64,000 nucleotides of DNA from Sphingomonas pituitosa NBRC 102491 (GCF_001598435.1 NZ_BCYY01000005.1:62001-126000), one strand, 5' to 3'; shown: positions 6,777 through 15,226, counted from the first letter of the stretch. Notes: a model not told the origin generated them from the sequence alone. Made by a program: numbers and translations.

Positions 6777-8435
6777 GGCCGCGAGCAAGCGCTCCGCCTG
6801 CGCGCGTGCCTCGGGGGTGATCTCGGCGCCCGAGAGCATCCGGGCGATTTCCTCGCGGCGCTGCTCGGGGGTGAGCGGCGTAACCCCGGTGCGGGTGACG
6901 ATGCCGTCGTGGCTTTTCGCGATCAGCAGGTGCCGCGCGCCGCGCGCCGCGACCTGCGGGCTGTGCGTCACCACCAGCAGCTGCGAACCCTGCGCCAGCC
7001 GCGCCAGTCGCTCGCCGATCGCATCGGCCACCGCGCCGCCGACGCCGCGATCGATCTCGTCGAAGATCAGCGTCCGCGCGCCGCCTTCCTCGGCGAGCGC
7101 CACCTTCATCGCGAGGATGAAGCGCGACAGCTCGCCGCCGCTGGCGATCTTCATCAGCGGCGCGAACGGCGCGCCGGGATTGGTCGAAACCTCGAACTCC
7201 ACCCGGTCCATGCCGGCAGCGCTCCACTGACTCTCGTCGAGCGGCGCGACCATGGTGCGGAAGCGCGCGGCGTCGAGCTTGAGCGGCTTGAGCTCGGCCG
7301 CCACCGCCGCGTCGAGCCGCGCCGCCGCCATCGTTCGCACCGCCGACAGGGTCTGCGCCGCGTCGCGATAGGCCGCGTGCGCTTGCGTCGCCGCCTTCTC
7401 CAGCCTGGCGATGCCCGCGCCGCCGCTGGTCAGCCGCTCGAACCGCCCCGAAAGCTCCGCCAGCAGCGCCGGCAGGTCGTCCGGCTGCACCCGGTGCTTG
7501 CGGGCAATGGCGCGCAGCTCGAACAGCCGGGCTTCGTCGGCCTCCAGCGCGGCGGGATCGAAGGCCAGCGCCTCGGCGGCGGCATCGACCTGCGCCTGCG
7601 CTTCGCTGCCCTCGGTGATCGCGCGGTCGATCGCAGCCAGTGCCTCGGCCAGCGCCTCGTGGTCGTCGGACACCCGCTCCAGGATCCGCGCCGCCTGGCG
7701 CAGCCGGGCCAGCCCGCCGTCGGAGCCTTCCAGCAGATCGGCGATGCCCTGCAGGTCGGTCGCGATCTTTTCGCCGCGCTGCATCGCGGCGCGGCGCTCG
7801 GCGAGTCGCTCCTCCTCGCCTTCCTCGGGCGCGAGCGCCGCGAGTTCGGTGACGGCGTGTTCCAGCCATTCGCGGTCACGCTCGGCGCTGTCCTGCTCGG
7901 CCCGCGCCACCGCCAGTGCATCCTCGGCCGCGCGCCAGGCGCGGTGCGCGATGGCTACCGGCCCGGCATCGCAGCGCCCGAACGCATCGAGCAGCAGCCG
8001 GTGCCCGCGCGGGTTGAGCAGGCCGCGATCGTCGTGCTGGCCGTGAATCTCGACAAGGTGCGGCGCCAGTTCGCGCAGGAAGCCGGCCGAGGCAGGTTGA
8101 TCGTTGACGAATGCCCGGCTGCCGCCATCGGCCTTGACCAGGCGGCGGACCAGCAGCGGCTCGCCCGGCTCCAGCTCCATGCCGTTCTGCGCGAACAGGT
8201 TGGCGATGGCGCTGTCCGCGGCAGGCGGCACGAAGCTCGCCACTACCACCGCCTGTGCCGCGCCGCTGCGGACGAGTCCGCTATCGGCGCGCGCCCCCAG
8301 GGCCAGTCCCAGCGCGTCGAGCAGGATCGACTTGCCCGCCCCGGTCTCGCCGGTCAGCACGCCGAGCCCCTCGCCGAACTCCAGGTCCAGCGCCTCGATC
8401 AGCACCACGTCGCGAATGGAAAGCGCGGTCAGCAT
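6774..8435 (-). CDS. recN: DNA repair ATPase RecN
   Basis: 553 residues, the usual RecN length. RecN is an SMC-like ATPase that gathers DNA ends during recombinational double-strand-break repair in the cytoplasm. The N-terminal LTALSIRDVVLIEALDLEF and Walker A GETGAGKS (about residues 29-36) are followed by a central coiled coil with long Ala/Glu/Arg-rich helices. The C-terminal lobe has the signature SGGELSRF, Walker B TLIFDEIDRGVGG and a late VTHSPQVAA His-switch. It lies 42 bases downstream of bamD on the same strand, the classic alphaproteobacterial order. Four in-frame TGA codons occur in and just after its end. Confidence 0.97.
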   Translation of the reverse strand: MLTALSIRDVVLIEALDLEFGEGLGVLTGETGAGKSILLDALGLALGARADSGLVRSGAAQAVVVASFVPPAADSAIANLFAQNGMELEPGEPLLVRRLVKADGGSRAFVNDQPASAGFLRELAPHLVEIHGQHDDRGLLNPRGHRLLLDAFGRCDAGPVAIAHRAWRAAEDALAVARAEQDSAERDREWLEHAVTELAALAPEEGEEERLAERRAAMQRGEKIATDLQGIADLLEGSDGGLARLRQAARILERVSDDHEALAEALAAIDRAITEGSEAQAQVDAAAEALAFDPAALEADEARLFELRAIARKHRVQPDDLPALLAELSGRFERLTSGGAGIARLEKAATQAHAAYRDAAQTLSAVRTMAAARLDAAVAAELKPLKLDAARFRTMVAPLDESQWSAAGMDRVEFEVSTNPGAPFAPLMKIASGGELSRFILAMKVALAEEGGARTLIFDEIDRGVGGAVADAIGERLARLAQGSQLLVVTHSPQVAARGARHLLIAKSHDGIVTRTGVTPLTPEQRREEIARMLSGAEITPEARAQAERLLAA

Positions 8436-8477
8436 CGGGCCCCCTATCGCAGGAACAGGAGTAGAACGAAAGTGGTT

Positions 8478-9302
8478 TTAGCTCGCGGGCTTGGGCGGCG
8501 GGCTGGCCTTGGTCGCGGCCGCCACCTTGTCCTGGTTTTCCTGGATCAGTTCATAGGCGTGCTTGTACCAGTCGGTGCCGGGATAATTGGCGCCGAGCAC
8601 GGCGGCCGCCTTGTTGGCTTCCTCCGGCACGCCCATCGCCAGATAGCTCTCGGTCAGGCGCATCAGTGCTTCCGGCACGTGCGTGGTCATCTGATAGTTG
8701 TCGACCACGTTGCGGAAGCGCAGCGCCGCCGCCAGCCACTGGCCGCGCGTCTCGTAGAAGCGGCCGACTTCCATTTCCTTGCCGCCCAGGTGATCGCGCA
8801 CCAGGTCCAGCTTCAGGCGGGCGTCGGCGGCGTATTTCGAATTCGGGTAGCGGCGAATCAGCTCGCCGAGCGAATCGAGCGCCTGCTGGGTGATCTTCTG
8901 GTCGCGGGTGACGTCGCTGATCTGCTCGTAATAGGAAATGCCGATGAGGTAATAGGCATAGGCCGCGTCGCGGTTGCCGGGGTGCACCGCCAGGAAGCGC
9001 TGCGCCGAGGCGATCGATTCCGCATAGTCGCGGTTCAGATAATAGCTGAACGCGCCCATCAGCTGCGCGCGGCGCGCCCATACCGAATAGGGGTGCTGGC
9101 GCTCGACTTCGTCGAACAGCGCGGCGGCGAGCTTGTACTGGTGCTGGTCCAGCTTCTGCTTGGCCGTGCTGTACAGGGTACCGACGTCGCGGGCGACGTA
9201 AGGCAGATCCTTCACCCCGCCGCGCTTGGCGCAGCCGGCGACGGAAAGGGCGAACACCGGAAGAAGCGCGAACGCAAGCGCGCGAGGCAGGGGACTACGC
9301 AT
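8478..9302 (-). CDS. bamD: Outer-membrane assembly lipoprotein BamD
   Basis: 274 residues. BamD is the essential TPR lipoprotein that works with BamA to insert beta-barrel proteins into the outer membrane. A signal peptide ends in lipobox VAGC (residues 21-24). Five TPR-like helical repeats follow, with the family segments LYSTAKQKLDQHQYKLAAALF, DEVERQHPYSVWARRAQLM and ISYYEQISDVTRDQKITQQAL. The C-terminal YPGTDWYKHAYELIQ matches the end of the conserved region, and a short Lys/Ala/Pro tail closes it. recN follows. The lpxC gene usually found upstream is not here; a mannose-6-phosphate isomerase gene is divergent instead. Confidence 0.95.
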   Translation of the reverse strand: MRSPLPRALAFALLPVFALSVAGCAKRGGVKDLPYVARDVGTLYSTAKQKLDQHQYKLAAALFDEVERQHPYSVWARRAQLMGAFSYYLNRDYAESIASAQRFLAVHPGNRDAAYAYYLIGISYYEQISDVTRDQKITQQALDSLGELIRRYPNSKYAADARLKLDLVRDHLGGKEMEVGRFYETRGQWLAAALRFRNVVDNYQMTTHVPEALMRLTESYLAMGVPEEANKAAAVLGANYPGTDWYKHAYELIQENQDKVAAATKASPPPKPAS

Positions 9303-9426
9303 ATGGCGGGGTTCTTAGACCGGGGCCGTGGCTGCAAACAATCCTTTTCGGGGCGGGATTGCGGCGGAACCTGCTTCGGGCCACATGCGCTGGCATTTCC
9401 GTGACCGTATTCGAAGGGGATCTTCC

Positions 9427-10269
9427 GTGCCCGCCACGCTTCTCGCCACCCACCGCGTCGAAAAACCCTGGGGTCGCCACACCCTCTATCCGGGCTTCGC
9501 CGATCCCGCCGCCGATGGCGAGCCGGTCGGCGAGGTGTGGTTCCAGACGCCGGGCAATTCGACGCCCGACCTGCTGATCAAGTATTTGTTCACCAGCGAG
9601 AAACTGTCGGTGCAGGTCCACCCGAACGATGAGCAGGCGCAGGCCGTGGGCCTGCCGCGCGGCAAGGACGAATGCTGGATCATCCTCGATGCCCAGCCCG
9701 ATTCGACGATCGCGCTCGGCACCAGGCAGCCCTACACCCGCGAGGAACTGCGCGCCGGCGCGCTCGACGGATCGATCGAGGACATGCTCGACTGGAAGCC
9801 GGTGAAGGCCGGCGACTTTTTCTACTCGGCCTCGGGCACGGTGCACGCGATCGGCGCGGGCATCACGCTGATCGAGGTGCAGCAGAACAGCGAGACGACC
9901 TATCGCCTCTATGATTACGGCCGCCCGCGCGAGCTGCATCTGGAGGCGGGCATCGCCGTTTCCGAGCCCGTTCCGTTCGTGCCGCACCCGATGCCCGGCG
10001 CGGTCGCCCCGAACCGCACGATCCTCGTCGAAGGCCCCAAGTTCGTGCTCGAACGCTGGGAAGGCGGCCATCGCCGTTTCGACCTGCCGGAAGGCACCAC
10101 CGGCTGGCTGATCCCGGTACGCGGCGAAGGCGTGGTCGACGGCGTCGCGTTCAAGGCGGGTGAGTGCCTGACGCTGGAGGGCCATGTCGAGCTGGAAGCG
10201 GCGGTCGGCAGCGACCTGCTGTTCGCCTATCCGGGCGATGCACGTGTCCCGTCGATGGACGCCGAATGA
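9427..10269 (+). CDS. manA: Mannose-6-phosphate isomerase, class I
   Basis: About 280 residues. It interconverts fructose-6-phosphate and mannose-6-phosphate in the cytosol, feeding GDP-mannose and surface polysaccharide synthesis. The cupin zinc site is visible: KLSVQVHPNDEQA, GKDECW and SASGTVHAIG supply Gln/His/Glu/His ligands. The active-site region YRLYDYGRPRELHLEAGI is also present. The GTG start at 9427 is preferred because it leads directly into ATLLATHRVEKPWGR, the family beginning, and has AGGGGA eight bases upstream; ATG codons at 9328 and 9385 would add a non-conserved, Arg-rich leader. The gene is divergent from bamD. Confidence 0.9.
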   Translation: MPATLLATHRVEKPWGRHTLYPGFADPAADGEPVGEVWFQTPGNSTPDLLIKYLFTSEKLSVQVHPNDEQAQAVGLPRGKDECWIILDAQPDSTIALGTRQPYTREELRAGALDGSIEDMLDWKPVKAGDFFYSASGTVHAIGAGITLIEVQQNSETTYRLYDYGRPRELHLEAGIAVSEPVPFVPHPMPGAVAPNRTILVEGPKFVLERWEGGHRRFDLPEGTTGWLIPVRGEGVVDGVAFKAGECLTLEGHVELEAAVGSDLLFAYPGDARVPSMDAE

Positions 10270-10351
10270 ACCGGATGTAGTTTCCCGTTCACGCAACCGA
10301 CCGCGTCGGCGAACCGTTTGGCACGCATTGGAAACGATCTGGAGTACCCTG

Positions 10352-10912
10352 ATGCGCATGCTGATACTCGCCGCCGCGGCCGCGCTGACCCTGCCGGTTG
10401 CCCCGGCGCTTGCCCAAGGGCATCGCGAACGGGAAGCACGGCAGGATTGCCGCCAAGATCTGCGCAATGCCGATAGCCGTCGCGAATTTCGCCGCGAGGC
10501 GCGCGATTGCCGCCAGGACATCAACGAAGCGCGCCGCGACGACCGGCGCGACTGGCGCCAGAACGGCGCCCGCCCGAACCAGGGCGATTGGCGCCGCTAT
10601 CGCAACTATGATTACAACCGCCCCGGCCCCGGCCAGCAGCGCTATTATGCCGACAACTATTATCGCGACGGCCGCTATTATCAGGAGCGCCGCCTGAGCC
10701 GGAACGACCGGATCTATCGCGGCCGCGACAACCGCTATTATTGCCGCCGCAACGACGGCACCACCGGCCTGATCGTCGGCGGCGTGGCGGGCGGCCTGTT
10801 CGGCAACGCGCTGTCCTCGGGCGGCAATGCGACGCTCGGCACGCTGCTCGGTGCGGTGGCGGGTGGCGCGCTCGGCCAGTCGGTGGACCGCGGCAACGTG
10901 CGCTGCCGCTAA
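10352..10912 (+). CDS. Secreted glycine-zipper (2TM) protein, longer paralogue
   Basis: 186 residues. A signal peptide (MRMLILAAAAALTLPVAPA, cleavage near ALAQG) is followed by a long Arg/Asp/Tyr-rich region with internal repeats (RREFRREARDCRQDINEARR, then NYYRDGRYYQERR). The C-terminal glycine zipper RYYCRRNDGTTGLIVGGVAG leads to GTLLGAVAGGALGQSVD and a final CR. It shares the YYC-R-x-DGTTG zipper with the gene at 3341-3709. The start at 10352 has GGAG at proper spacing. Cellular position (periplasm or outer membrane) is inferred from the signal peptide; function is unknown. A strong terminator follows. Confidence 0.8.
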   Translation: MRMLILAAAAALTLPVAPALAQGHREREARQDCRQDLRNADSRREFRREARDCRQDINEARRDDRRDWRQNGARPNQGDWRRYRNYDYNRPGPGQQRYYADNYYRDGRYYQERRLSRNDRIYRGRDNRYYCRRNDGTTGLIVGGVAGGLFGNALSSGGNATLGTLLGAVAGGALGQSVDRGNVRCR

Positions 10913-10936
10913 GCCCCGGCGGACGTCATCGAACGA

Positions 10937-10964
10937 GGGGCCCGGTTCGCCGGGCCCCTTTTTT
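10937..10964 (+). terminator. Rho-independent terminator
   Basis: GGGGCCCGG (10937-10945), loop TTCG and CCGGGCCCC (10950-10958) are followed by six T residues. This is a textbook intrinsic terminator with a UUCG tetraloop, just after the glycine-zipper gene. Confidence 0.95.
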
Positions 10965-11007
10965 GTGCGCGAGCGGCGCGTTGGAAACGCGTCCTCCCTA
11001 TCAAGCC

Positions 11008-11100
11008 GTCATTCCGGCGAAAGCCGGAATCCATTGGCACGCCGTTTCGGAAAGAGCGGGCGCGTAGAGGCGAATGGATCCCGGCTTTCGCCGGAATGAC
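11008..11100. repeat. Double-hairpin interspersed repeat, copy 2
   Basis: Arms carry TTCCGGCGAAAGCCGGAA and GATCCCGGCTTTCGCCGGAA with the usual ATCCATT/AATGGAT inner ends. The core (GGCACGCCG...GTAGAGGCG) resembles copies 5 and 6 through a GGAAA-GA segment rather than copies 1, 4, 7 and 8. It lies between convergent genes. Confidence 0.85.
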
Positions 11101-11139
11101 GATGCGAGGGGAAGGAGTTCCAGCTGGCGCCGGCTGGGA

Positions 11140-11376
11140 TCAGATGAAGCCGCCGGTCAGCATCAGCCGCGCGCCGCTGATGATCAGGATCAGCAGGTTC
11201 AGGTTCCGCCCCGCGTTCCCGCGCGAGAACATGCCGACCACCGTACCGGCGAGCGCGATCGGGAAGGCGATCCAGTTGATCAGCGGCAGAAAGGGGAACG
11301 GGATGATCCCCACCAGCGCGAAGGGCAGCGCGACCAGCCCGATCAGCAGCGAGAGTGCGTTGAACATGGCCGGCAT
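11140..11376 (-). CDS. Small two-helix membrane protein
   Basis: 78 residues (75 if the second Met, at 11367, is the start). Hydrophobic helices cover roughly residues 5-55: MFNALSLLIGLVALPFALVG then PFLPLINWIAFPIALAGTVVG. A short polar loop RGNAGRNLN precedes a third hydrophobic stretch ending MLTGGFI. It resembles unnamed inner-membrane proteins common in sphingomonads. No family function is known and the ribosome-binding site is weak. Confidence 0.6.
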   Translation of the reverse strand: MPAMFNALSLLIGLVALPFALVGIIPFPFLPLINWIAFPIALAGTVVGMFSRGNAGRNLNLLILIISGARLMLTGGFI

Positions 11377-11496
11377 GTGGGGCAGGCAAACTGTGTTATC
11401 AAGATAGCACGCCCTTTCGTTCCCCTCCTGGCGCTATGGCGGGCCCGGGAAGAATGCTATGTCGCCGTCCTCAAAGAACGCGTCAGGAGGTGTGCC

Positions 11497-12061
11497 GTGC
11501 TGCCCCCGCTTTCCGCTGCCCCGCTGTTCCTCCTGCTCGCCGTCCCGACGGCCGGCGAACGCCCCCTCCACGCCCAATATACGGTGACCAACATCGGCGG
11601 CGGCTTGGGCACCTATGTCGACGAGAAGGTGATATTCGGCCAGGTATCCACCGGGCGCTGGATCGCCGAGCGGGTGCGGCACGATCGCAGCTGGTGCGGC
11701 AAGCGCGATGCGGGCGGGAAATGCGTCGCCGTCGACAGCACCGTCCATGACTGGCTCGACGGCGCCACATGCACATCGGTTGCGCCGGCCATCAGCGAAC
11801 TTCGGGCAATCCGGCCCACCGGCTTCGCCCCGATCCGACTTCGTGGTCGTGTCCGATTCCTCCACGGTCACGATCAAGGGCGCCACCACACAGGCGGGGT
11901 TCTTCACGGAGATCAGCGTCAGCCAGGTCGCGGGTGATTTCGCACGCTGGTGGCACAATTCCAGCAATGGCTGGAAATCCTGCTGGCAATCTGCCGCGCC
12001 GGTGGTGGAGGGGCAGGCGCTTGCCCCCAGCCTGTCCCCGGCTGGAGCCGTCGCTTCGTGA
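11497..12061 (+). pseudogene. Frameshifted secreted hypothetical protein
   Basis: A GTG start with AGGAGG upstream opens a frame with a signal peptide (LPPLSAAPLFLLLAVPTAG) and the mature start TVTNIGGGLGTYVDEKVIFG. This frame reads sensibly to about 11830 (DWLDGATCTSVAPAISELRA then IRPTGFAP). After that, sensible sequence continues in the +1 frame (SDFVVVSDSSTVTIKGATTQ, QVAGDFARWWHNSSNGWKSC) to the stop at 12061. One extra base, or two missing, near 11821-11835 would explain it. The joined product would be about 187 residues with several Cys. No family is recognised. Whether this is a real mutation or a sequencing error cannot be decided here. Confidence 0.6.
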
Positions 12062-12114
12062 GGCGCCGAACCACGGCGGTTCCCCTTTGGCGCGATTCGC
12101 GCTAGGGGCGCGCC

Positions 12115-12495
12115 ATGCCTAATCTTTTTCTCGTGATGCTCGGCGGGGCCATCGGCTCCGCGGCCCGCTACGGCGTTGGCCGCTTGGGCGTCGCCCTGCT
12201 CGGCCCGGCCTTCCCCTGGGGGACCCTCGCCGTCAACATTATCGGCGGCTTGCTGATGGGGATGCTCGGTGCCAGCCTGCTCCGCTTCGGCCCCAATGCC
12301 GAACAGGCGCGGCTGCTGCTCGGCGTCGGCGTGCTCGGCGGCTTCACCACCTTCTCCTCCTTCTCGCTCGAGACCTTCGCGATGATCGAGCGGGGCGATC
12401 TTGTCGTGGCGCTCGGCTATGTCCTCGCCTCCGTGATCGGCGCGATCGGCGCGCTGGCGATCGGCATGACGCTTGCCCGGGCGGTGACGGCATGA
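12115..12495 (+). CDS. crcB: Fluoride ion channel CrcB/Fluc
   Basis: 126 residues, four membrane helices. Fluc channels are dual-topology dimers that export toxic fluoride across the inner membrane. Signatures are all present: GGAIGSAARYG at the start, PWGTLAVNIIGGLLMG (pore Asn), and GGFTTFSSFSLE with the Phe/Thr residues of the fluoride path. Its TGA overlaps the ATG of rluC by four bases, so the two are co-transcribed and coupled. No convincing fluoride riboswitch was found in the 53-base upstream gap. Confidence 0.95.
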   Translation: MPNLFLVMLGGAIGSAARYGVGRLGVALLGPAFPWGTLAVNIIGGLLMGMLGASLLRFGPNAEQARLLLGVGVLGGFTTFSSFSLETFAMIERGDLVVALGYVLASVIGAIGALAIGMTLARAVTA

Positions 12496-13604
12496 GCGGC
12501 AACGAGGACGGCGTCCGCCAGTTCGTCGTCGGCTATGACGATGACGGCATCCGGCTCGATCGCTGGTTCAAGCGGCATCTGCCCGATGTCAGCTTCAACA
12601 TCGTCTCGCGCTGGGCGCGCACCGGCCAGCTCCGTGTCGACGGTTCGCGCGCCACGCCGGGCGACCGCATCGCCGCCGGCCAGCAGATTCGCGTGCCCCC
12701 GGCCGAGCCGGTCAAGGCCGCCGCCGCCGCAGCGCCTCGCGCCAAGCGCGTGCCCAAGCCGCTCAGCGAGGAACAGACCGCGTTCGCGCAATCGCTGGTG
12801 ATCCACCGCGACGACGCAGCACTGGTGCTCAACAAGCCGCCCGGCCTCGCGACCCAGGGCGGCACCAAGACGTTCGAACATGTCGACGAGCTGCTCGACG
12901 GCCTGTGGTTCGAAGCCGAAGGTCGCCCCAAGCTGGTCCACCGGCTCGACAAGGACACGTCCGGCGCGCTGCTGGTCGCCCGTTCGGCGCGCGCCGCGGC
13001 GTTCTTCTCGAAGAGCTTCTCCAGCCGCACCGCGCGGAAAATCTACTGGGCGCTGGTGATGGGCGTGCCGGAGATCGAGGACGGCTTCATCGATCTGCCG
13101 ATCGGCAAGCAGCCGGGCACCGGCGGCGAGAAGATGCAGGTGGACATGGAAGAGGGCCAGCTCGCCCGCACCCGCTACCGCGTGATCGAAATGGCCGGCA
13201 ACCGCTGCGCCTGGGTGGAACTCCAGCCCTTTACCGGCCGCACCCACCAGCTGCGCGTCCACATGGCGGCGATCGGCCACCCGATCGTCGGCGACGGCAA
13301 ATACGGGCTGCAGGAGGCATTCCTCACCGGCGGGATCAGCCGCAAGATGCACCTCCACGCCCGCCGCATCCGCATCGACCATCCCGATGGCGGCCGGATC
13401 GACGTGCGTGCGGAGCTGCCGCACCATTTCGCCGAATCGATGCACACGCTCGGCTTCGACCAGGCGATCGGCAACGCGATCGAGATCGACGACGGTCCCC
13501 CGCCGATGAGCAAGGAACTGCTCAAGCAGAAGGCCAAGGCGCACGCCAAGAACTACCGCAAGGAACGCCGCGGCGAACGGCGGGGCCGCGGGGAGAAGAA
13601 GTAA
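12492..13604 (+). CDS. rluC: 23S rRNA pseudouridine synthase, RluC/RluD type
   Basis: 370 residues. It isomerises uridines to pseudouridine in large-subunit rRNA. An N-terminal S4 RNA-binding domain (about residues 18-75, RLDRWFKRHLPDVSFN) is followed by the catalytic RluA-family domain (about 100-310). The catalytic Asp is in HRLDKDTSGALLVA; GRTHQLRVHMAAIGHPIVGD is the second family motif. The C-terminus is a very basic tail (KNYRKERRGERRGRGEKK). It is translationally coupled to crcB and followed by a HAD phosphatase, an order seen in other alphaproteobacteria. RluC rather than RluD is inferred from context, and the exact uridines modified are not shown. Confidence 0.9.
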   Translation: MSGNEDGVRQFVVGYDDDGIRLDRWFKRHLPDVSFNIVSRWARTGQLRVDGSRATPGDRIAAGQQIRVPPAEPVKAAAAAAPRAKRVPKPLSEEQTAFAQSLVIHRDDAALVLNKPPGLATQGGTKTFEHVDELLDGLWFEAEGRPKLVHRLDKDTSGALLVARSARAAAFFSKSFSSRTARKIYWALVMGVPEIEDGFIDLPIGKQPGTGGEKMQVDMEEGQLARTRYRVIEMAGNRCAWVELQPFTGRTHQLRVHMAAIGHPIVGDGKYGLQEAFLTGGISRKMHLHARRIRIDHPDGGRIDVRAELPHHFAESMHTLGFDQAIGNAIEIDDGPPPMSKELLKQKAKAHAKNYRKERRGERRGRGEKK

Positions 13605-13629
13605 GCGTGGGCCTGCCTGCACTTCCTTC

Positions 13630-13646
13630 GTCATCCCGGCGAACGC
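13630..13646. repeat. Remnant of the double-hairpin repeat (copy 3)
   Basis: GTCATCCCGGCGAACGC matches the outer end of a left arm; the rest of the element is lost. It lies between rluC and the HAD phosphatase gene. Confidence 0.5.
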
Positions 13647-13659
13647 TAGGCGCCTTCGC

Positions 13660-14319
13660 ATGAACCGCCTCGCCCTTTTCGATTGCGACGGCACCTTGGT
13701 CGACAGCCAGGCGAGCATCTGCCTCGCCATGGAGCATTGCTTCGCGTCACAGCGAATCGATCCCCCGGCGCGCGAAGCGATCCGCCGCATCGTCGGCCTC
13801 AGCCTGGTCGAGGCGATCGCGCAGCTGCTACCGCAAGCCGAGGACGAGCTCCACCGCCACCTCGCCGAGGAATACAAGCGCGCCTATTTCGACCTGCGCA
13901 CCGCCGGCCATATCGAGGACGAGCCGCTGTACGACGGCATCCTCGAGGCGATCGAGACGCTGGACGCGAACGGCTGGCTGCTCGGCGTCGCCACCGGCAA
14001 GTCCGATCGCGGGCTGATCCGCGTGCTGGAGGCGCACGGCCTGCGCCAGCGCTTCGTCACGCTCCAGACCGCCGACCGCCACCCCTCCAAGCCGCACCCC
14101 TCGATGATCGAGACCGCGATGGCCGAAGCGGGTGCGAGCGCGGAGACGACGGTGATGATCGGCGATACCAGCTTCGACATGGCGATGGCCGTCGCAGCCA
14201 ATGCGCACCCTCTAGGTGTTGCATGGGGCTACCACACCGCCCATGATCTGCATGCGGCCGGCGCAGTGCGGGTCGTGGACCATGCATCGGCGATCCCGGC
14301 GCATCTGGAGGCCCTGTGA
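13660..14319 (+). CDS. HAD-superfamily phosphatase, phosphoglycolate-phosphatase-like
   Basis: 219 residues with HAD motifs in order: LFDCDGTLVDS (nucleophile Asp8, acid Asp10), the helical cap about residues 20-85, GVATGKS (motif II Thr), a Lys around KPHPS, and motif IV MIGDTSFDM. The cap type and length suit small-molecule phosphatases such as Gph, which removes phosphate from 2-phosphoglycolate. Substrate is not proven. The stop lies inside a 15-bp tandem duplication (14305-14334) that also provides the start region of the next gene. Confidence 0.85.
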   Translation: MNRLALFDCDGTLVDSQASICLAMEHCFASQRIDPPAREAIRRIVGLSLVEAIAQLLPQAEDELHRHLAEEYKRAYFDLRTAGHIEDEPLYDGILEAIETLDANGWLLGVATGKSDRGLIRVLEAHGLRQRFVTLQTADRHPSKPHPSMIETAMAEAGASAETTVMIGDTSFDMAMAVAANAHPLGVAWGYHTAHDLHAAGAVRVVDHASAIPAHLEAL

Positions 14320-14334
14320 CTGGAGGCCCTGTGA
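14305..14334. repeat. 15-bp tandem duplication spanning a stop/start junction
   Basis: CTGGAGGCCCTGTGA occurs twice head to tail. Each copy contains a GGAGG, a GTG and a TGA, so the HAD stop sits in copy one and a second ribosome-binding site plus GTG start for the next gene sits in copy two. Confidence 0.9.
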
Positions 14335-14552
14335 CCGAAGCCGATCGTATCGCGCGCAATCGCTATTTCATCATGATGGGTGCCAACCTGGTCGGCGTCG
14401 CCGGCGCGGTGCTGGCACTGCTGATCATGGGCCGCGCCCAAACCACCGAACTGACCATGCTGGGCGTCGCGCTGATGCTCGCCTCGCTCTGGGTCATGGC
14501 GGCGATCCCCAAGATGCTCGCCCGCCGCTGGAGGACACCCCCCGAAGCATGA
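14331..14552 (+). CDS. Small two-helix membrane protein
   Basis: 73 residues from the GTG at 14331 (78 if the GTG at 14316 is used). A short charged N-terminus (TEADRIARNRYF) leads into two hydrophobic helices (GANLVGVAGAVLALLIMG and LTMLGVALMLASLWVMAAI), followed by KMLARRWRTPPEA. Family unknown. Its stop overlaps the ATP12 gene's ATG. Being wedged between the phosphatase and ATP12 genes implies co-expression. The choice between starts is open because the tandem duplication gives both the same ribosome-binding sequence. Confidence 0.7.
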   Translation: MTEADRIARNRYFIMMGANLVGVAGAVLALLIMGRAQTTELTMLGVALMLASLWVMAAIPKMLARRWRTPPEA

Positions 14553-15226
14553 AACGATTCTGGAAGACCGTCGCCATCGTCGATGGCGCCATCGAGCTCG
14601 ACAACCGTCCCGTCCGTACCCCCGCCCGTGCAGCCCTGATGCTGCCGACGCCGCAGCTGGCCGAGGCGGTGGCGGAGGAATGGCGCAGCGTCGGCGAGCA
14701 GCTCGATCCGCGCGCGATGCCGCTGACCGGCCTCGCCAACGCCGCGATCGACCAGGTCGCGCCCAACCCCGCCCCCTTCGCGGCGGACCTGGCGCGCTAC
14801 GGCGAGAGCGACCTGCTCTGCTACCGTGCCGAGCTGCCGGAGCCGCTGGTCGCGCGACAGGCGGCGCAGTGGGATCCGCTGCTCGACTGGGCGCGGACGC
14901 GGTACGACGTGCATTTCGAGACGACGGCCGGGATCATGCATCGCCCGCAGCCCGCAGCGACGATCGCGCGCCTGAACGAGGTGGTGGCCGCGCTCGACCC
15001 GTTCCGGCTGGCAGCGCTGAGCCCGCTGGTGACGATCAGCGGTTCGCTGATCGCATCGCTCGCGCTGCTCGAAGACGCCGCGGACCACGACACCGTGTGG
15101 CGCGCCGCCCAGCTCGACGAGGACTGGCAGGCCGAGCAATGGGGCGAGGACGACCTGGCCATCCGCGCTCGGGAAGTGCGGCGGACGGATTTCGACGCGG
15201 GCGTGCGGTTTCTCAGCCTGCTGTAA
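14549..15226 (+). CDS. ATP12 family F1-ATPase assembly chaperone
   Basis: 225 residues matching the ATP12 family, which in mitochondria binds the F1 alpha subunit during assembly; bacterial homologues occur in alphaproteobacteria. Conserved segments are KRFWKTVAIVDGAIELDNRP near the start, EEWRSVGEQLDPRAMPLTGL around residues 45-64, and YGESDLLCYRAELPEPLVARQ about 90-110. The C-terminal part has QLDEDWQAEQWGEDDLA. The ATG overlaps the TGA of the small membrane gene. The F0 operon is 20 kb away; the F1 genes are not in the window. Confidence 0.9.
   Translation: MKRFWKTVAIVDGAIELDNRPVRTPARAALMLPTPQLAEAVAEEWRSVGEQLDPRAMPLTGLANAAIDQVAPNPAPFAADLARYGESDLLCYRAELPEPLVARQAAQWDPLLDWARTRYDVHFETTAGIMHRPQPAATIARLNEVVAALDPFRLAALSPLVTISGSLIASLALLEDAADHDTVWRAAQLDEDWQAEQWGEDDLAIRAREVRRTDFDAGVRFLSLL

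Noticed and set aside
6180..9404. A 1074-codon plus-strand frame opposite recN and bamD
   Set aside because: Same explanation; recN and bamD on the minus strand have complete motif sets.
11434..11967. A 177-codon minus-strand frame over the broken secreted-protein gene
   Set aside because: The plus strand has a signal peptide and AGGAGG ribosome-binding site, so the minus frame is likely a shadow.
12062..12114. A fluoride riboswitch before crcB
   Set aside because: The gap is only 53 bases and does not show the conserved pseudoknot pattern.
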